64,000 nucleotides of DNA from Litorimonas sp039975855 (lineage in GTDB: Bacteria > Pseudomonadota > Alphaproteobacteria > Caulobacterales > Maricaulaceae), in NCBI GenBank assembly GCA_039975855.1, contig JBDWGH010000004.1:186001-250000 (forward strand), given 5' to 3'. Under the pieces are notes generated by a model, which was not told the origin of the DNA, ran no database searches, and was given only the letters and a program-made list of their open reading frames with translations. Shown piece after piece: positions 40,644-50,483 of this stretch. The position numbers and the translations under genes are program-made. Position 1 is the first letter of the stretch, and each line of letters starts with the position of its first letter.

Positions 40644-42338
40644 ATGTCCGAATCTATGAACCCAACAATGGATGATTTTGCATCCATGTTTGAAGCCTCA
40701 ATTGAGGCATCCCCAATGCAAGAAGGCAAAGTCGTATCCGGCCTTGTCACTGGAATTGAAAAAGACGTCGTCATTGTTGACGTGGGTCTAAAAACCGAAG
40801 GCCGCATCGATGCCCGTGAATTCTTCACTCCAGGTGAAGACACAATGCCAAAAGTCGGTGACACAGTTGATATCTATCTTGAGCGTATCGAAAACGCCCT
40901 CGGCCAAGCCGTTCTCTCCCGCGATAAAGCGCGCCGCGAAGAAGCTTGGGTCAAGATGCACAAATTCTTCGAAGGCGAAGAGCCTGTTAACGGCGAAATC
41001 GTTGGCCGTGTTAAAGGTGGCTTCACAGTCGACCTTGGCGGCATCAACGCATTCCTTCCGGGATCACAAGTGGACATCCGTCCGGTTCGCGACATTGGCC
41101 CGCTTATGGGACAAACACAGCCTTTCATGATCCTCAAAATGGATCGTTCACGCGGAAACATTGTTGTTTCCCGTCGTGCCATCCTCGAAGAGTCACGTGC
41201 TGAACAACGTGCAGAGCTGGTTTCAGAGCTGCAAGAAGGCGAAACACGCGACGGCGTCGTCAAAAACATTACCGATTACGGTGCGTTCGTCGACCTTGGC
41301 GGTATCGATGGTCTCTTGCATGTCACAGACATGTCTTGGCGCCGCGTCAGCCACCCAAGCCAAGTCCTCAATGTTGGCGACACGGTTCAGGTCAAAATTA
41401 TCCGCATCAACCCTGAGACACAACGCATCAGCCTCGGCATGAAGCAGCTTCAGGAAGATCCGTGGAACGCAGCCGCAGCGAAATACACACCAGGCACACG
41501 TCACACAGGTACAGTGACGAACATCGCCGATTACGGTGCATTCATCGAGCTGGAAGAAGGCGTCGAAGGTTTGGTTCACGTTTCCGAAATGTCTTGGACA
41601 AAGAAAAACATCCACCCAGGCAAGATCGTCTCTACATCTCAGCAAATCGAAGTCGAAGTTCTCGACGTCGATCAAGAGAAGCGCCGCATCTCCCTCGGTA
41701 TCAAGCAGGTTCAATCGAACCCTTGGGACGATTTCTCCGACCGTTTCCCGCTCGGATCAACAGTCACAGGCGAAGTTCGCTCTATCACAGAGTTCGGATT
41801 ATTCATCGGCCTGGACGGCGAAATCGACGGCATGGCCCACCTTTCCGACCTGTCTTGGGACAAGTCCGGCGAAGAAGCGCTTAAAGATTACACCAAAGGC
41901 GATACGGTTGAGGCGAAAATCCTCGAAGTTGACACGGATAAAGAGCGTATCTCTCTCGGCATCAAGCAATTGGTCAAAGACACAGCCCCTGCTGGCGCTG
42001 CTGGCGCCAACCGCGGCGCAACTGTCACATGTACAGTCGTCAACGTTCAGCAAGCTGGCCTTGACGTCACATTCGGCGAAGAAGGCGATGTCAAAGCCTT
42101 CATCCGTAAAGGTGATTTGTCCCGTGAGCGTTCTGAGCAACGTCCGGAACGTTTCGCTGTCGGTGATAAGGTTGACGCCATGATCACTCGTGCCAACCGC
42201 GCGCGTAATGATTATCAGCTGTCCATCAAAGCACTGGAAATCGCGGAAGAGAAAGAAGCCGTACAACAATACGGTTCCGCTGACTCCGGCGCATCTCTCG
42301 GCGACATCCTTGGTGCAGCGCTTAAAGGCGACAACTAA
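40644..42338 (+). CDS. rpsA: 30S ribosomal protein S1
   Basis: S1 binds mRNA and helps load it onto the ribosome. The 564-residue chain has six S1 repeats. Each begins with a G.V..G.V pattern; repeats 3 and 4 (TDYGAFVDLGGIDGLLHVTDMSW, ADYGAFIELEEGVEGLVHVSEMSW) are the best conserved and repeat 6 is divergent. The start at 40644 (MSESMNPTMDDFASMF) resembles other alphaproteobacterial S1 N-termini; the frame is open further upstream without a conserved extension. The GGAG site is 12 bases away, which suggests special initiation. cmk, the usual upstream neighbour, is absent; ihfB follows as usual. Confidence 0.96.
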   Translation: MSESMNPTMDDFASMFEASIEASPMQEGKVVSGLVTGIEKDVVIVDVGLKTEGRIDAREFFTPGEDTMPKVGDTVDIYLERIENALGQAVLSRDKARREEAWVKMHKFFEGEEPVNGEIVGRVKGGFTVDLGGINAFLPGSQVDIRPVRDIGPLMGQTQPFMILKMDRSRGNIVVSRRAILEESRAEQRAELVSELQEGETRDGVVKNITDYGAFVDLGGIDGLLHVTDMSWRRVSHPSQVLNVGDTVQVKIIRINPETQRISLGMKQLQEDPWNAAAAKYTPGTRHTGTVTNIADYGAFIELEEGVEGLVHVSEMSWTKKNIHPGKIVSTSQQIEVEVLDVDQEKRRISLGIKQVQSNPWDDFSDRFPLGSTVTGEVRSITEFGLFIGLDGEIDGMAHLSDLSWDKSGEEALKDYTKGDTVEAKILEVDTDKERISLGIKQLVKDTAPAGAAGANRGATVTCTVVNVQQAGLDVTFGEEGDVKAFIRKGDLSRERSEQRPERFAVGDKVDAMITRANRARNDYQLSIKALEIAEEKEAVQQYGSADSGASLGDILGAALKGDN

Positions 42339-42395
42339 GCCAAGAGTCCCGATATGGGACGTTTTAAGGCGTCCCTTAATCTGATATTAACCATG

Positions 42396-42421
42396 AAAGC
42401 CCCTGTTTCAGGGGCTTTTTT
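42396..42421 (+). terminator. rpsA terminator
   Basis: The stem AAAGCCCCTG/CAGGGGCTTT has a TTT loop and runs into a T-tract. A smaller hairpin (GGGACG/CGTCCC) lies about 20 bases before it. Confidence 0.92.
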
Positions 42422-42479
42422 CGTATGAAAAATCGATTTTTGATTGACGCGGCAAGGGCAAGGCTGATTTATACAGTCC

Positions 42480-42770
42480 ATGCTAAGATCCGAACTCATT
42501 GATACTCTCCACGCAGAAAACCCGCATTTGACCCGTCGAGACATGGAGCGACTGGTTGCTGTTGTCTTAGAGACGATTACGCAAACATTGGAAGCGGGTG
42601 CACGCGTAGAACTCCGCGGCTTTGGGGCTTTTTCCGTCCGCAAACGCGATCCACGTGTCGGGCGCAACCCTCGTACAGGCGAAACTGTGCACGTTCCAGG
42701 TAAGCATGTTCCGTTTTTTCGGACAGGCAAAGAACTTCGTCAGCGCATTGATGACGGCTCCAAAAAATAG
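42480..42770 (+). CDS. ihfB: Integration host factor subunit beta
   Basis: IHF-beta pairs with IHF-alpha to bend DNA at specific sites. It acts in replication start, recombination and promoter architecture. The 96-residue protein matches the HU/IHF fold: N-terminal SELIDTLHAENPHLTRRDMERLV, then VELRGFGAFSVRKRDPRVGRNPRTGE and the intercalating arm with RNPRTGE and VPGKHVPFFRTGKELR. The place behind rpsA and the MLRSELI start favour the beta subunit over HU or IHF-alpha. The strong terminator after rpsA suggests it has its own promoter, in the 60 bases before the ATG. Confidence 0.95.
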   Translation: MLRSELIDTLHAENPHLTRRDMERLVAVVLETITQTLEAGARVELRGFGAFSVRKRDPRVGRNPRTGETVHVPGKHVPFFRTGKELRQRIDDGSKK

Positions 42771-42796
42771 TTGAATATTAGCCGAAAGGCTAAACC

Positions 42797-43252
42797 CTAC
42801 CATTCACCCGTATTTTCCATAGAGGCCCACGGCTCTTGTGGTGACAAATTCTCACCCGCTTGAAGCAGCTCAACCGATGCTCCGTCTGGACTGCGGACAA
42901 ACGCCATATGCCCATCTCGGGGCGGACGAAGAATCGTAATGCCCTGCGCCTGTAAATGGGCACAGGTCGCGTAAATATCCTCCACACGGTAAGCCAAGTG
43001 CCCGAAGTTACGCCCTCCCGAGAGCTCTTCGGTTTTTCCATCAGCATCTGGCCAATTATAGGTCAATTCAACCAAGGGAGCCTGATCCTGTTTTGCACGC
43101 TCTACATCCTCTGGAGCGGCCAAAAAGACCAAAGTGAACCGACCTTTCTCGCTTTCATATCGACGAGTTTCTTGAAGCCCTAGGCCCTCACAATAGAAAC
43201 TCAAGGCAGCCTCAAGATCACTGACCCGCAGCATAGTATGAAGATATTGCAT
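42797..43252 (-). CDS. Lactoylglutathione lyase-like (glyoxalase I) VOC protein
   Basis: The 151-residue VOC enzyme resembles glyoxalase I, which converts the methylglyoxal-glutathione adduct to lactoylglutathione. It begins LHTMLRVSDLEAALSFYCEGLGL, with the first metal-ligand His at about residue 4. The second ligand region is PLVELTYNW (Glu), the third FGHLAYRVED (His) and the fourth DGASVELLQ (Glu), so a complete metal set seems present. A C-terminal tail of about 18 residues is extra. The start at 43252 follows GAGAA; an in-frame ATG four codons upstream is possible. It converges on ihfB and is divergent from mscL. Confidence 0.88.
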   Translation of the reverse strand: MQYLHTMLRVSDLEAALSFYCEGLGLQETRRYESEKGRFTLVFLAAPEDVERAKQDQAPLVELTYNWPDADGKTEELSGGRNFGHLAYRVEDIYATCAHLQAQGITILRPPRDGHMAFVRSPDGASVELLQAGENLSPQEPWASMENTGEW

Positions 43253-43407
43253 AATATTTCTCAAAAGTTCGAGTTGGGTTCTTAAGTTTACCGAAGATGA
43301 ACAGAAAACAACACAAAATTAACGACATTGACGGCTCGGCGCGCCCGTGCGATTTGGTCGCAGACATCGACGGGGGTCGATGTATCTTACCAGGAGGGAA
43401 AAATACC

Positions 43408-43821
43408 ATGGGAATGATCTCAGAATTTAAAGAATTTGCAATGAAGGGCAACCTTGTCGACATGGCCGTGGGCTTTGTTATGGGTTCTGCCTTTGCCACA
43501 GTCGTCACATCATTCATCAGTGACGTCTTCATGCCAGCCATCAGCCCAATCATGGGCGGTGTTGACATGGCGAATATGAAATATGTCATGACCGAAGCTG
43601 TCGTCGCGGCGGACGGAACTGTCACAACGCCTGAAACAGCCATTAACTACGGCCTGTTTATCAATGCGTTGATTTCTTTCATCATCGTCGCTTTCGTAAT
43701 GTTCCTCATCATCAAGGGAATGAACAAAACTAAGAAAGCCGAAGAAGAAGCACCTGCAGAAGTTCCAGCAAACGAAGTTCTGCTCGCAGAAATCCGCGAT
43801 CTTCTTGCGAAAGCCAAGTAA
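43408..43821 (+). CDS. mscL: Large-conductance mechanosensitive channel
   Basis: MscL forms a homopentamer that opens near the lytic limit of membrane tension. The 137-residue chain is the standard size: a short amphipathic N-terminus (MISEFKEFAMKGN), TM1 (VDMAVGFVMGSAFATVVTSF), a periplasmic loop, TM2 (FINALISFIIVAFVMFLIIKGMN) and the C-terminal charged helix with the KKAEEEAPAEVPANEVLLAEIRDLL bundle. AGGAGGG lies before the ATG at 43408, so the upstream in-frame extension is not used. A strong terminator follows. Together with two MscS paralogues it makes at least three tension valves in this window. Confidence 0.97.
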   Translation: MGMISEFKEFAMKGNLVDMAVGFVMGSAFATVVTSFISDVFMPAISPIMGGVDMANMKYVMTEAVVAADGTVTTPETAINYGLFINALISFIIVAFVMFLIIKGMNKTKKAEEEAPAEVPANEVLLAEIRDLLAKAK

Positions 43822-43846
43822 CGCATCAGCGTATATCATCGATTTG

Positions 43847-43875
43847 AAAGCCCGCTTTTCGGAGCGGGCTTTTTT
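43847..43875 (+). terminator. mscL terminator
   Basis: The 9-bp stem AAAGCCCGC/GCGGGCTTT has an 8-base loop and is followed by a run of T. Confidence 0.92.
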
Positions 43876-43935
43876 GTGCGCGCCGTACATCTGCAAAGCT
43901 TGCATAAACCGAGCCCCTACCCCACATGAGCGCCC

Positions 43936-44847
43936 ATGACCGATAAGACACAAACACCCACAGACCTTGTCACCGTTTTTCAGCTTGATGGCCAACCTGT
44001 TAGAGGCCGCGCTGTTAAGTTAGGTGCTGCTTTAGATACCGCTCTAAATCCCGGTGGCAAGAAACGCTATCCAGACTCCATAGCAAGACTTTTGGGTGAG
44101 GCCATGATGACAGGTGCGATCGTCGCCCAATCACTCAAATTCGACGGACGCCTCGTTGTTCAATGCCACGGTACAAATGACGGCGCGATTAGTTTGCTTA
44201 TGGCCGATTGTACAACGGATGGGAGCATTCGTGGCTATGCGCGCTGGGATGCAGACAAGCTAAAAGAAATTGAGTTAGATTCCAAAAACCCCGGTGCAAA
44301 TCTCCTGCTGGGGGGCGGCACATTTTCAATGACGATCGATCAAGGTCCAGACATGGATCAATATCAAGGTATCGCAGCCATTGAAGGTGAAAGCCTATCG
44401 AGTTGTGCCGAGCATTATTTCAATCAGTCTGAACAAATCCCCACGCGAATTCACTTGGCATGTGGTCAATCTATTGATGCGAACGGCTCACATTGGTCCG
44501 GCGGCGGTATAACGATTCAAAAGATTGCTGATGATGAAGCCCGGGCGGATGCGACACCGCCTTGGGAGACCGCGCAGCAATTATTTGCAACACTTACCGA
44601 CGCAGAGTTGATTGACCCTGATGTTTCGTCAGACACTCTGCTGTATCGTCTCTTCAATGAATTTGGCGTTCGGAACGTCGAAACCCATGACGTTAACGCC
44701 AATTGCAAATGCTCTCGCGAAAGACTTCTCAATACCTTGAAGAGCTTTGACGAGGCGTCTTTGAAAGACATGGCCGATGACGGTGTGATTTCCGCAAATT
44801 GCGAGTTCTGCGCGACAGATTATAAATTTCCGTTGGCGGAAATTTAG
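43936..44847 (+). CDS. hslO: Redox-regulated chaperone Hsp33
   Basis: Hsp33 holds unfolded proteins under oxidative stress and is switched on when its zinc-bound Cys are oxidised. The 303-residue protein has the N-terminal core (LGEAMMTGAIVAQSLKFDGRLVVQ, GGGTFSMTIDQGP) and the C-terminal zinc switch NCKCSRERL (CxC) plus ANCEFCATDY (CxxC), so all four Cys are present. The last four bases overlap the stop of the convergent trkH gene. Confidence 0.95.
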   Translation: MTDKTQTPTDLVTVFQLDGQPVRGRAVKLGAALDTALNPGGKKRYPDSIARLLGEAMMTGAIVAQSLKFDGRLVVQCHGTNDGAISLLMADCTTDGSIRGYARWDADKLKEIELDSKNPGANLLLGGGTFSMTIDQGPDMDQYQGIAAIEGESLSSCAEHYFNQSEQIPTRIHLACGQSIDANGSHWSGGGITIQKIADDEARADATPPWETAQQLFATLTDAELIDPDVSSDTLLYRLFNEFGVRNVETHDVNANCKCSRERLLNTLKSFDEASLKDMADDGVISANCEFCATDYKFPLAEI

Positions 44848-46295
44848 CTCCGCCAAAAGGCCGGCGTTAGCAACACTAATGCCGTTACAATTTCTAGGCG
44901 GCCAATAATCATGGCCGTCATCAGTACCCATTTCGCACTTCCGGGTAAGTCTTGATAGGTGCCGGCAGGGCCGATGATATCACCTAAGCCGGGTCCAACA
45001 TTGGCAACCGCACTGCCCGCGCCCGACCAAGCTGTAATTGGATCCAATCCGATCAAGGATAACAGCACGGCTGTGATTACAAAGGTTAGGAAAAAGACGA
45101 AAAAATAACTCATGACCGAGTAGACAACACTCGGCGGCAAGGTCTTCCCCCCATATCGCATCGGCACAACAGCATGTTGGCGCGGCATGCGGAAAAGATA
45201 ATTCCGCATAGCTTCGAATGCCACTTGATATCGAAAAATCTTCACGGAGCAGGCTGTCGATCCCGCGCAGCCACCAATGAACATAAAGGCAAAAAACGCG
45301 GTGACAGCGAAAGGTCCCCACGCATTGTAATCGGCGGTCGCATAACCCGTCCCTGTCACGATAGAAACGGTATTAAACACCGCCAATCGGAGACCTCTTG
45401 TCACCTCAAACTGATCCGACAAGATTAAGAATAAAGCTATTATGAGACTTAGGCAGATGATGACGGTCACGAAAGCTCGAACCTGGCTATCTCGAATAAT
45501 GGCCCGCAAATCGCCGCGCGTAGTCATCAGAAGGTAAACCCCAAATGGCAAGGCTGCGAGCATCATAAAGACCGTTCCGACAATATCTGCGCCATTGTCC
45601 ATGAAGCCGCCCATAGACGCGTCAGATGTCGAATACCCGCCTGTTGCCAATGTCGTCATTGCGTGGGCGATGGCATCAAACCAGTTCATTCCGGTTATCA
45701 TATATCCTACAAAACAAGCGATGGTCAGGGTGAGATAGATCAAGGAAATACCGCCGGCGAGACTGGCGGCTCGGGGCAGGATTTTCTCGCCCATGTCTGA
45801 GCTTTCGAGTCGGAAGAGCTGCATTCCGCCAACCTTCAGCATCGGCAGCACAGCCATAGCCGTAACGACAATACCAACACCGCCAATCCACTGCAGCAAG
45901 GCGCGCCACATCAACACACCGCGTGGCATATCATCTAGTCCGGTCAGTATCGTCGCCCCTGTTGTAGTAATTCCCGAAGTCGCCTCAAACAGGGCATCCG
46001 TCAAAGACAGATTTATAGGTTCAAACAAAAACGGCAGAGACGATAGAATAGCCAGCGTCAGCCACGCAAAGACAGTCAAGACAAAAGCACCGCGCGCGCG
46101 CAATGTCGGATGTGGTGTGTATGTGATCGTCGCCAGCAAAGCCCCAAACAGGGTTGTGATACCGCCAGCAATACCAAAGGCCCGCCATGCGCGGCCTTCA
46201 TCTAAAACATCCACTAACATCGGAATGAACATCAGAATACCGAGGGCGGAACTCATCAGGCCAATCACGAAAAAAACTGGGCGCAAATCTGGCAT
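44844..46295 (-). CDS. trkH: Trk-type potassium uptake protein, membrane subunit
   Basis: TrkH is the ion-conducting subunit of a potassium uptake system. The 483-residue chain has four pore-loop repeats, visible as SGITTTGATIL, TLATGGYSTSD, SIVTGTGYATAD and SAVANVGPGLGD, with two transmembrane helices around each. The start at 46295 (MPDLRPVFFVIG) is chosen because the longer frame would place about 34 hydrophilic residues first and overlap the divergent peptidase gene. No trkA lies nearby, so the regulatory RCK subunit must be elsewhere. Confidence 0.94.
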   Translation of the reverse strand: MPDLRPVFFVIGLMSSALGILMFIPMLVDVLDEGRAWRAFGIAGGITTLFGALLATITYTPHPTLRARGAFVLTVFAWLTLAILSSLPFLFEPINLSLTDALFEATSGITTTGATILTGLDDMPRGVLMWRALLQWIGGVGIVVTAMAVLPMLKVGGMQLFRLESSDMGEKILPRAASLAGGISLIYLTLTIACFVGYMITGMNWFDAIAHAMTTLATGGYSTSDASMGGFMDNGADIVGTVFMMLAALPFGVYLLMTTRGDLRAIIRDSQVRAFVTVIICLSLIIALFLILSDQFEVTRGLRLAVFNTVSIVTGTGYATADYNAWGPFAVTAFFAFMFIGGCAGSTACSVKIFRYQVAFEAMRNYLFRMPRQHAVVPMRYGGKTLPPSVVYSVMSYFFVFFLTFVITAVLLSLIGLDPITAWSGAGSAVANVGPGLGDIIGPAGTYQDLPGSAKWVLMTAMIIGRLEIVTALVLLTPAFWRS

Positions 46296-46388
46296 GAAAA
46301 ACTCGTAACCTGCCTTGCAGGTCATGGGAAGTGGACTATCGACCTGAGTTAGTCTTGAACTTGAGAATAACCCGTCGCAATAAGGGGC

Positions 46389-48734
46389 ATGAAACATCTA
46401 ATCGCGCCCCTCCTTCTCACAACGCTGCTAACGGCCTGCGCGGATAAAGATAATCCCACGCCGACATTGCAGCAGGCCGCGGAGCAGTCCCAGAAAGAGG
46501 TCGATGCGATACAAGCACCGGTCAATTATATTCGCGAGACTCCGGTACCAGGAGGACTCAGCCCCGAACGGATAAACAGTGCTCCGGCTTTGGGCGGCAC
46601 GACGTTATCAGGCGTTCAAATCGCCCCTTCAGGTGAATTTGTCACCGTTTTACAAGGCCGCAAAGATAATGCGCGTCAAAATGATCTATGGGCCTATGAT
46701 CTTGAAACCGGAGAAGGCCGCCTCCTGGTAAGCTCTACGGACATCTTGCAAGGACCCGAAATTCTCTCCGAAGAAGAAAAAAACCGCCGCGAACGTGCGC
46801 GTGAGTATGGCAGCGGAATTATTTCATATAGCTGGGTTGGGGACAGCTTGCTGCTCTTCCCCTTGGGTGGAGACATTTACCTCTACGATTTGGAGACGCA
46901 AGAAAGCCGCCAAGTCACAGCCACTAAAGGCTTTGAAACGGATCCAAAAGTTAGCGCGAACGGAAGCACAGTTGCCTATGTGCGTGATAATGAACTTTAT
47001 ATCAAAGATTTGAAAACAGGATTAGAGCGCCAACTTTCCGACGGATCGACGGATACAATCCGAAATGCAACAGCCAGTTTTGTTGTGCAGGAAGAATTGG
47101 CCCGAAATACGGGATATTGGGTCTCAGGCGATGCCAAGACTGTCGCCTACACGCTGATTGATGAAAGTGCGATCGCTATTGAGAACCGGATCGACTTTGG
47201 CGCGGATGGCGTCAAAAATATCGCGCAACGCTATCCCTTTGCCGGTACGGCGAACGCAACCGTCAAATTGGGGTTTGTATCGGCCACTGGCGGCGAAACA
47301 CGCTGGGTCGCTTTAGATGACGATCCCGTTTTAGGCGATGACATTTATCTGACACGTGTCGCTTGGGCACCAGATAACAGAACAGCCTTTGTTGGCGTTC
47401 TTGCGCGCAATAATAAAACGCATCGCATTTATAAAATTGACTCCAAGACTGGCGAGAAAACAGAGTTTTATGAAGAAACCTCGCCAACTTGGTTAAACAT
47501 TCGAAGCCGCTTATCGCCAACTGAGGACGGCGGGCTAATCTGGTCCTCTGAACGCAATGATAAACGTCAGCTTTTCAAAATTGACCCAGACGGCCTTATC
47601 GCGGCGCTAACTCCCGAAAACATGAACGCACGAACTATCGCTTGCCGGACAAATGATACGCTATTCGTCAGCGGCTGGGTAGACAGCCCGCTATCCAACC
47701 ATATTTTCAAAATCACCCAATCAGATGACGTCGAAGCGCCGCATATAGTCACGCAGATTACGTCTGGTCCAGGCATTCATAGTGCTCGATTCAATGGTGA
47801 TTGCTCACGTTACCTCGGAACATATTCCGATGATGAAACTCCAACAAATTTACGTGCTTATGAAGCGGATGGGACACCGCTGGCCTGGCTGAATGAGAAT
47901 AAGCTGGACGAGACGCATCCCTATGCTCCCTTCTTAAAAACGCATATTAGTCCAGAATATGGTCAGCTCGATGCCGATGACGGCACGAAATTGGACTATA
48001 TGCTGTTTAAGCCCACTGACCTGAAACCTGGCGAAAAACGTCCTGCAATCACAATTGTTTATAATGGACCGGGTGTACAACGCGTACAAAATCGGTTCTG
48101 GCGCAAGGACCTTTCTAAAATGTTGGCCCATCATGGGTTTGTTGTTTTCACATTGGACGGGCGTGGAGCCAGCAATCGCGGAAAAGCCTTTGAAGATCAC
48201 CTCCACCGCTCCATGGGTCAAATCGAGACCGCGGACCAATCCGTTGGCGCGCGTTGGCTCGCGAAACAAGACTTCGTCGATGGCGATAACATGGGTATCT
48301 ATGGCTGGTCATATGGCGGCTATATGACACTGCATATGTTGGCACAGACGGACCTTTATAAATCCGGAGTATCCGGCGCTCCCGTCACAGATTGGTCACT
48401 CTATGACACGGCTTACACCGAACGTTATTTGGGTGACCCAAATCCTGGAACGGCCAATTACACTGAAGGCGCTTATGAGGATGGGAGCGTCTTTAAATAT
48501 CTTGATGGCCTCACGGAACCGGTTCTCCTTATTCACGGTATGGCGGATGATAATGTCGTCTTCCGACATTCGATCAAGTTAATGGCCGCGATGCAGGAAA
48601 AGAATATGCATAACCTGCGCATTCAAACCTATCCTGGTGAAAAGCATGGGTTCCGGAAAACAGAAAATCGTATCCACCGCGACAGACAAATCCTGGAATT
48701 CTTTAGTGAAACGCTTGCACCTGAACCGCGATAA
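46389..48734 (+). CDS. S9-family dipeptidyl peptidase IV-like lipoprotein
   Basis: This serine peptidase removes dipeptides after Pro or Ala. The 781-residue chain has a lipobox (LLTAC), an eight-bladed beta-propeller DPP IV domain (about residues 90-500) with the substrate-anchoring Glu pair in QEELAR, and an alpha/beta-hydrolase domain. The catalytic triad is visible: GWSYGGY (Ser about 641), the Asp in HGMADDNV (about 719) and the His in GEKHGF (about 753). It is probably periplasmic or outer-membrane-anchored and used in peptide feeding, with the M16, S41 and M19 peptidases of this window. Confidence 0.94.
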   Translation: MKHLIAPLLLTTLLTACADKDNPTPTLQQAAEQSQKEVDAIQAPVNYIRETPVPGGLSPERINSAPALGGTTLSGVQIAPSGEFVTVLQGRKDNARQNDLWAYDLETGEGRLLVSSTDILQGPEILSEEEKNRRERAREYGSGIISYSWVGDSLLLFPLGGDIYLYDLETQESRQVTATKGFETDPKVSANGSTVAYVRDNELYIKDLKTGLERQLSDGSTDTIRNATASFVVQEELARNTGYWVSGDAKTVAYTLIDESAIAIENRIDFGADGVKNIAQRYPFAGTANATVKLGFVSATGGETRWVALDDDPVLGDDIYLTRVAWAPDNRTAFVGVLARNNKTHRIYKIDSKTGEKTEFYEETSPTWLNIRSRLSPTEDGGLIWSSERNDKRQLFKIDPDGLIAALTPENMNARTIACRTNDTLFVSGWVDSPLSNHIFKITQSDDVEAPHIVTQITSGPGIHSARFNGDCSRYLGTYSDDETPTNLRAYEADGTPLAWLNENKLDETHPYAPFLKTHISPEYGQLDADDGTKLDYMLFKPTDLKPGEKRPAITIVYNGPGVQRVQNRFWRKDLSKMLAHHGFVVFTLDGRGASNRGKAFEDHLHRSMGQIETADQSVGARWLAKQDFVDGDNMGIYGWSYGGYMTLHMLAQTDLYKSGVSGAPVTDWSLYDTAYTERYLGDPNPGTANYTEGAYEDGSVFKYLDGLTEPVLLIHGMADDNVVFRHSIKLMAAMQEKNMHNLRIQTYPGEKHGFRKTENRIHRDRQILEFFSETLAPEPR

Positions 48735-48886
48735 ACCAAAACCATAGCTCAGGAATAGTTGGGATAATTTCTCTCCAGTTGGAGATACTTTGACACCCAA
48801 CAAAACAATTGTATTCCCCATTAGGCGAATGAACGAATTGACGCGCTATCTGTTAATAAGACTTGGCTCGCACCAAGAGCTTAAGA

Positions 48887-49558
48887 CTATTCAGTTTCTG
48901 CTAACCGAACCGCTTCGCGGATTTGCCCCCGCAAAAGTGCGGTTTCGACTGAGGTTGGATCTAAGTCCAAAGCCGCCTCAACATCGGCTTGAGCGTCTTC
49001 AATTTTCTCGAGTTTAAACCGGGCATCCGCGCGGTACCGAAGCGCGTCAGCCCGTTTCGGATCCAGCGTGAGAACGGAAGTCAGGTCAGTTTCGGCATAA
49101 TCATAACGACCGGAAAGCGCGTAAGCGCGTGCACGCGCAATCCGCAAATCCAAATGGTCAAATTCCAACTTCAAACCAGCAGAGGCAGAGGCATAAGCTT
49201 TGTCCGCCTCTTTTACCGTGAGCCAAAAATTCGCCGCTTCCGCGTAATGCTTGGCACGTGTCGCTTTGGAACCACCATCTGGGCCCGCCGCCAAAGCATC
49301 CAACCGGAATGCGGCTTCATCTTCATGTCCTAAGGCGAATAATGCCATAGCGACGCAGTGTTTCGCGCGTCGTCCGCCGCCCTCATCCCGCCATTGCATC
49401 GCCGATTCAAATGCCTCTTGGGCATCGTCGGCAATAGATTCAAGGCAGGACTTATGCCGCGCTTCAAATTCGCTTGTTAAGTCTGCAGCCAGACTTGGTG
49501 TGCTAAATAGAATCATCCCACCAATGAGGCAGGCGACATGAGAAATTATACGTGTCAT
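48887..49558 (-). CDS. Exported TPR-repeat protein
   Basis: The signal peptide (HVACLIGGMILFSTPSLAAD, cut about residue 25) is followed by a helical chain with tetratricopeptide repeats. The clearest are at about residues 125-215 (ARAYALSGRYDYAETDLTSVLTLDPKRADALRYRADARFKLEKIEDAQADVEAALDLDP). TPR domains bind protein partners; the partner is unknown. A short intergenic stretch with a TCTCCA/TGGAGA hairpin separates it from the convergent peptidase gene. It is divergent from the SDR gene with about 34 bases between starts. Confidence 0.88.
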   Translation of the reverse strand: MTRIISHVACLIGGMILFSTPSLAADLTSEFEARHKSCLESIADDAQEAFESAMQWRDEGGGRRAKHCVAMALFALGHEDEAAFRLDALAAGPDGGSKATRAKHYAEAANFWLTVKEADKAYASASAGLKLEFDHLDLRIARARAYALSGRYDYAETDLTSVLTLDPKRADALRYRADARFKLEKIEDAQADVEAALDLDPTSVETALLRGQIREAVRLAETE

Positions 49559-49592
49559 GCCGCTCGCATAAACGCAGGAAACTGAACCGACA

Positions 49593-50483
49593 ATGAGCCG
49601 TCACATTAATAAGCCTCAATCTGCGCTCCTCTTAGGTGCAGGCTATGTGGCACGAGCTTTGGCGCCTCATCTCATCGCCGACGGTTGGGATGTGCATGTC
49701 ACCACGCGGTCTGGCGAGACGACGTTGCAAAATGTAACTTGCCACAAATTCAGAGGCGCGGCCTCAGCTGATCTTCAATCTGCTTTTGTCGATGCCGAGA
49801 TAATTGTCAGCTCAATCCCGCCCGCGAAAGATGCGACAGATCCTGCCCTCTCGGAGTTGGGACATCTAACCCCAACAGCGAAATGGATTGCTTATTTATC
49901 TGCGACCTCAGTTTACGGCGATCGCGCCGGTCAATGGGCCTTTGAAGGCGAAGCTCCTTCCCCCAGTTTGCAGCGCGGCAAAGCGCGTGCGGAAGCAGAG
50001 CTGGCTTGGATTGAAACCCTTTGGCCAGTTCATATTTTTCGGTTGGCAGGAATTTACGGCTCCGGACGAGCCCCTTTTGAAAAGCTCAGAAGTGGTAAAG
50101 CCAGGACGATCATAAAAGAAGGTCATATCGTCAACCGCATCCATGTTGAAGATATTGTCAGCGCGCTATTGCTAAGTCTTCAGAAACCCAACCCGCAAAC
50201 AATTTATAACATAGCTGACGGCCACCCGGCCCCACCTCAGGATGTGTTAGATTACGCCGCAGGATTATTGGGACTTCCGCCAGCGCCGCGTGTTGACCTA
50301 CACGACCCTTCGGTTTCGACTATGGCGCGCAGTTTTTATGCAGAAACCAAACGTATCAATGCAGACAAAGCTCGGCGAGATTTAGGTTGGGTTCCGAAAT
50401 TCAGTAGCTACCGAGACGGATTGACCGCAATTCTAGCGGAAGAAAGCCGACCCTGTCCCGGTATCACTAAACCGCCCACGTAA
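49593..50483 (+). CDS. NAD-dependent epimerase/dehydratase-like (extended SDR) protein
   Basis: The 296-residue protein has an N-terminal Rossmann motif (LLLGAGYVARALAPHL, about residues 13-28), a variant of GxxGxxG that places it among the atypical SDR5-like YeeZ-type group. YLSATSVYGD (about 105) and the FRLAGIYGSGRAPFEKL segment are typical of sugar epimerase relatives. The catalytic YxxxK pair is not clear, so it may bind NAD(P) without classic chemistry. Its 3' end overlaps the convergent lipoprotein gene by 51 bases. Confidence 0.85.
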   Translation: MSRHINKPQSALLLGAGYVARALAPHLIADGWDVHVTTRSGETTLQNVTCHKFRGAASADLQSAFVDAEIIVSSIPPAKDATDPALSELGHLTPTAKWIAYLSATSVYGDRAGQWAFEGEAPSPSLQRGKARAEAELAWIETLWPVHIFRLAGIYGSGRAPFEKLRSGKARTIIKEGHIVNRIHVEDIVSALLLSLQKPNPQTIYNIADGHPAPPQDVLDYAAGLLGLPPAPRVDLHDPSVSTMARSFYAETKRINADKARRDLGWVPKFSSYRDGLTAILAEESRPCPGITKPPT

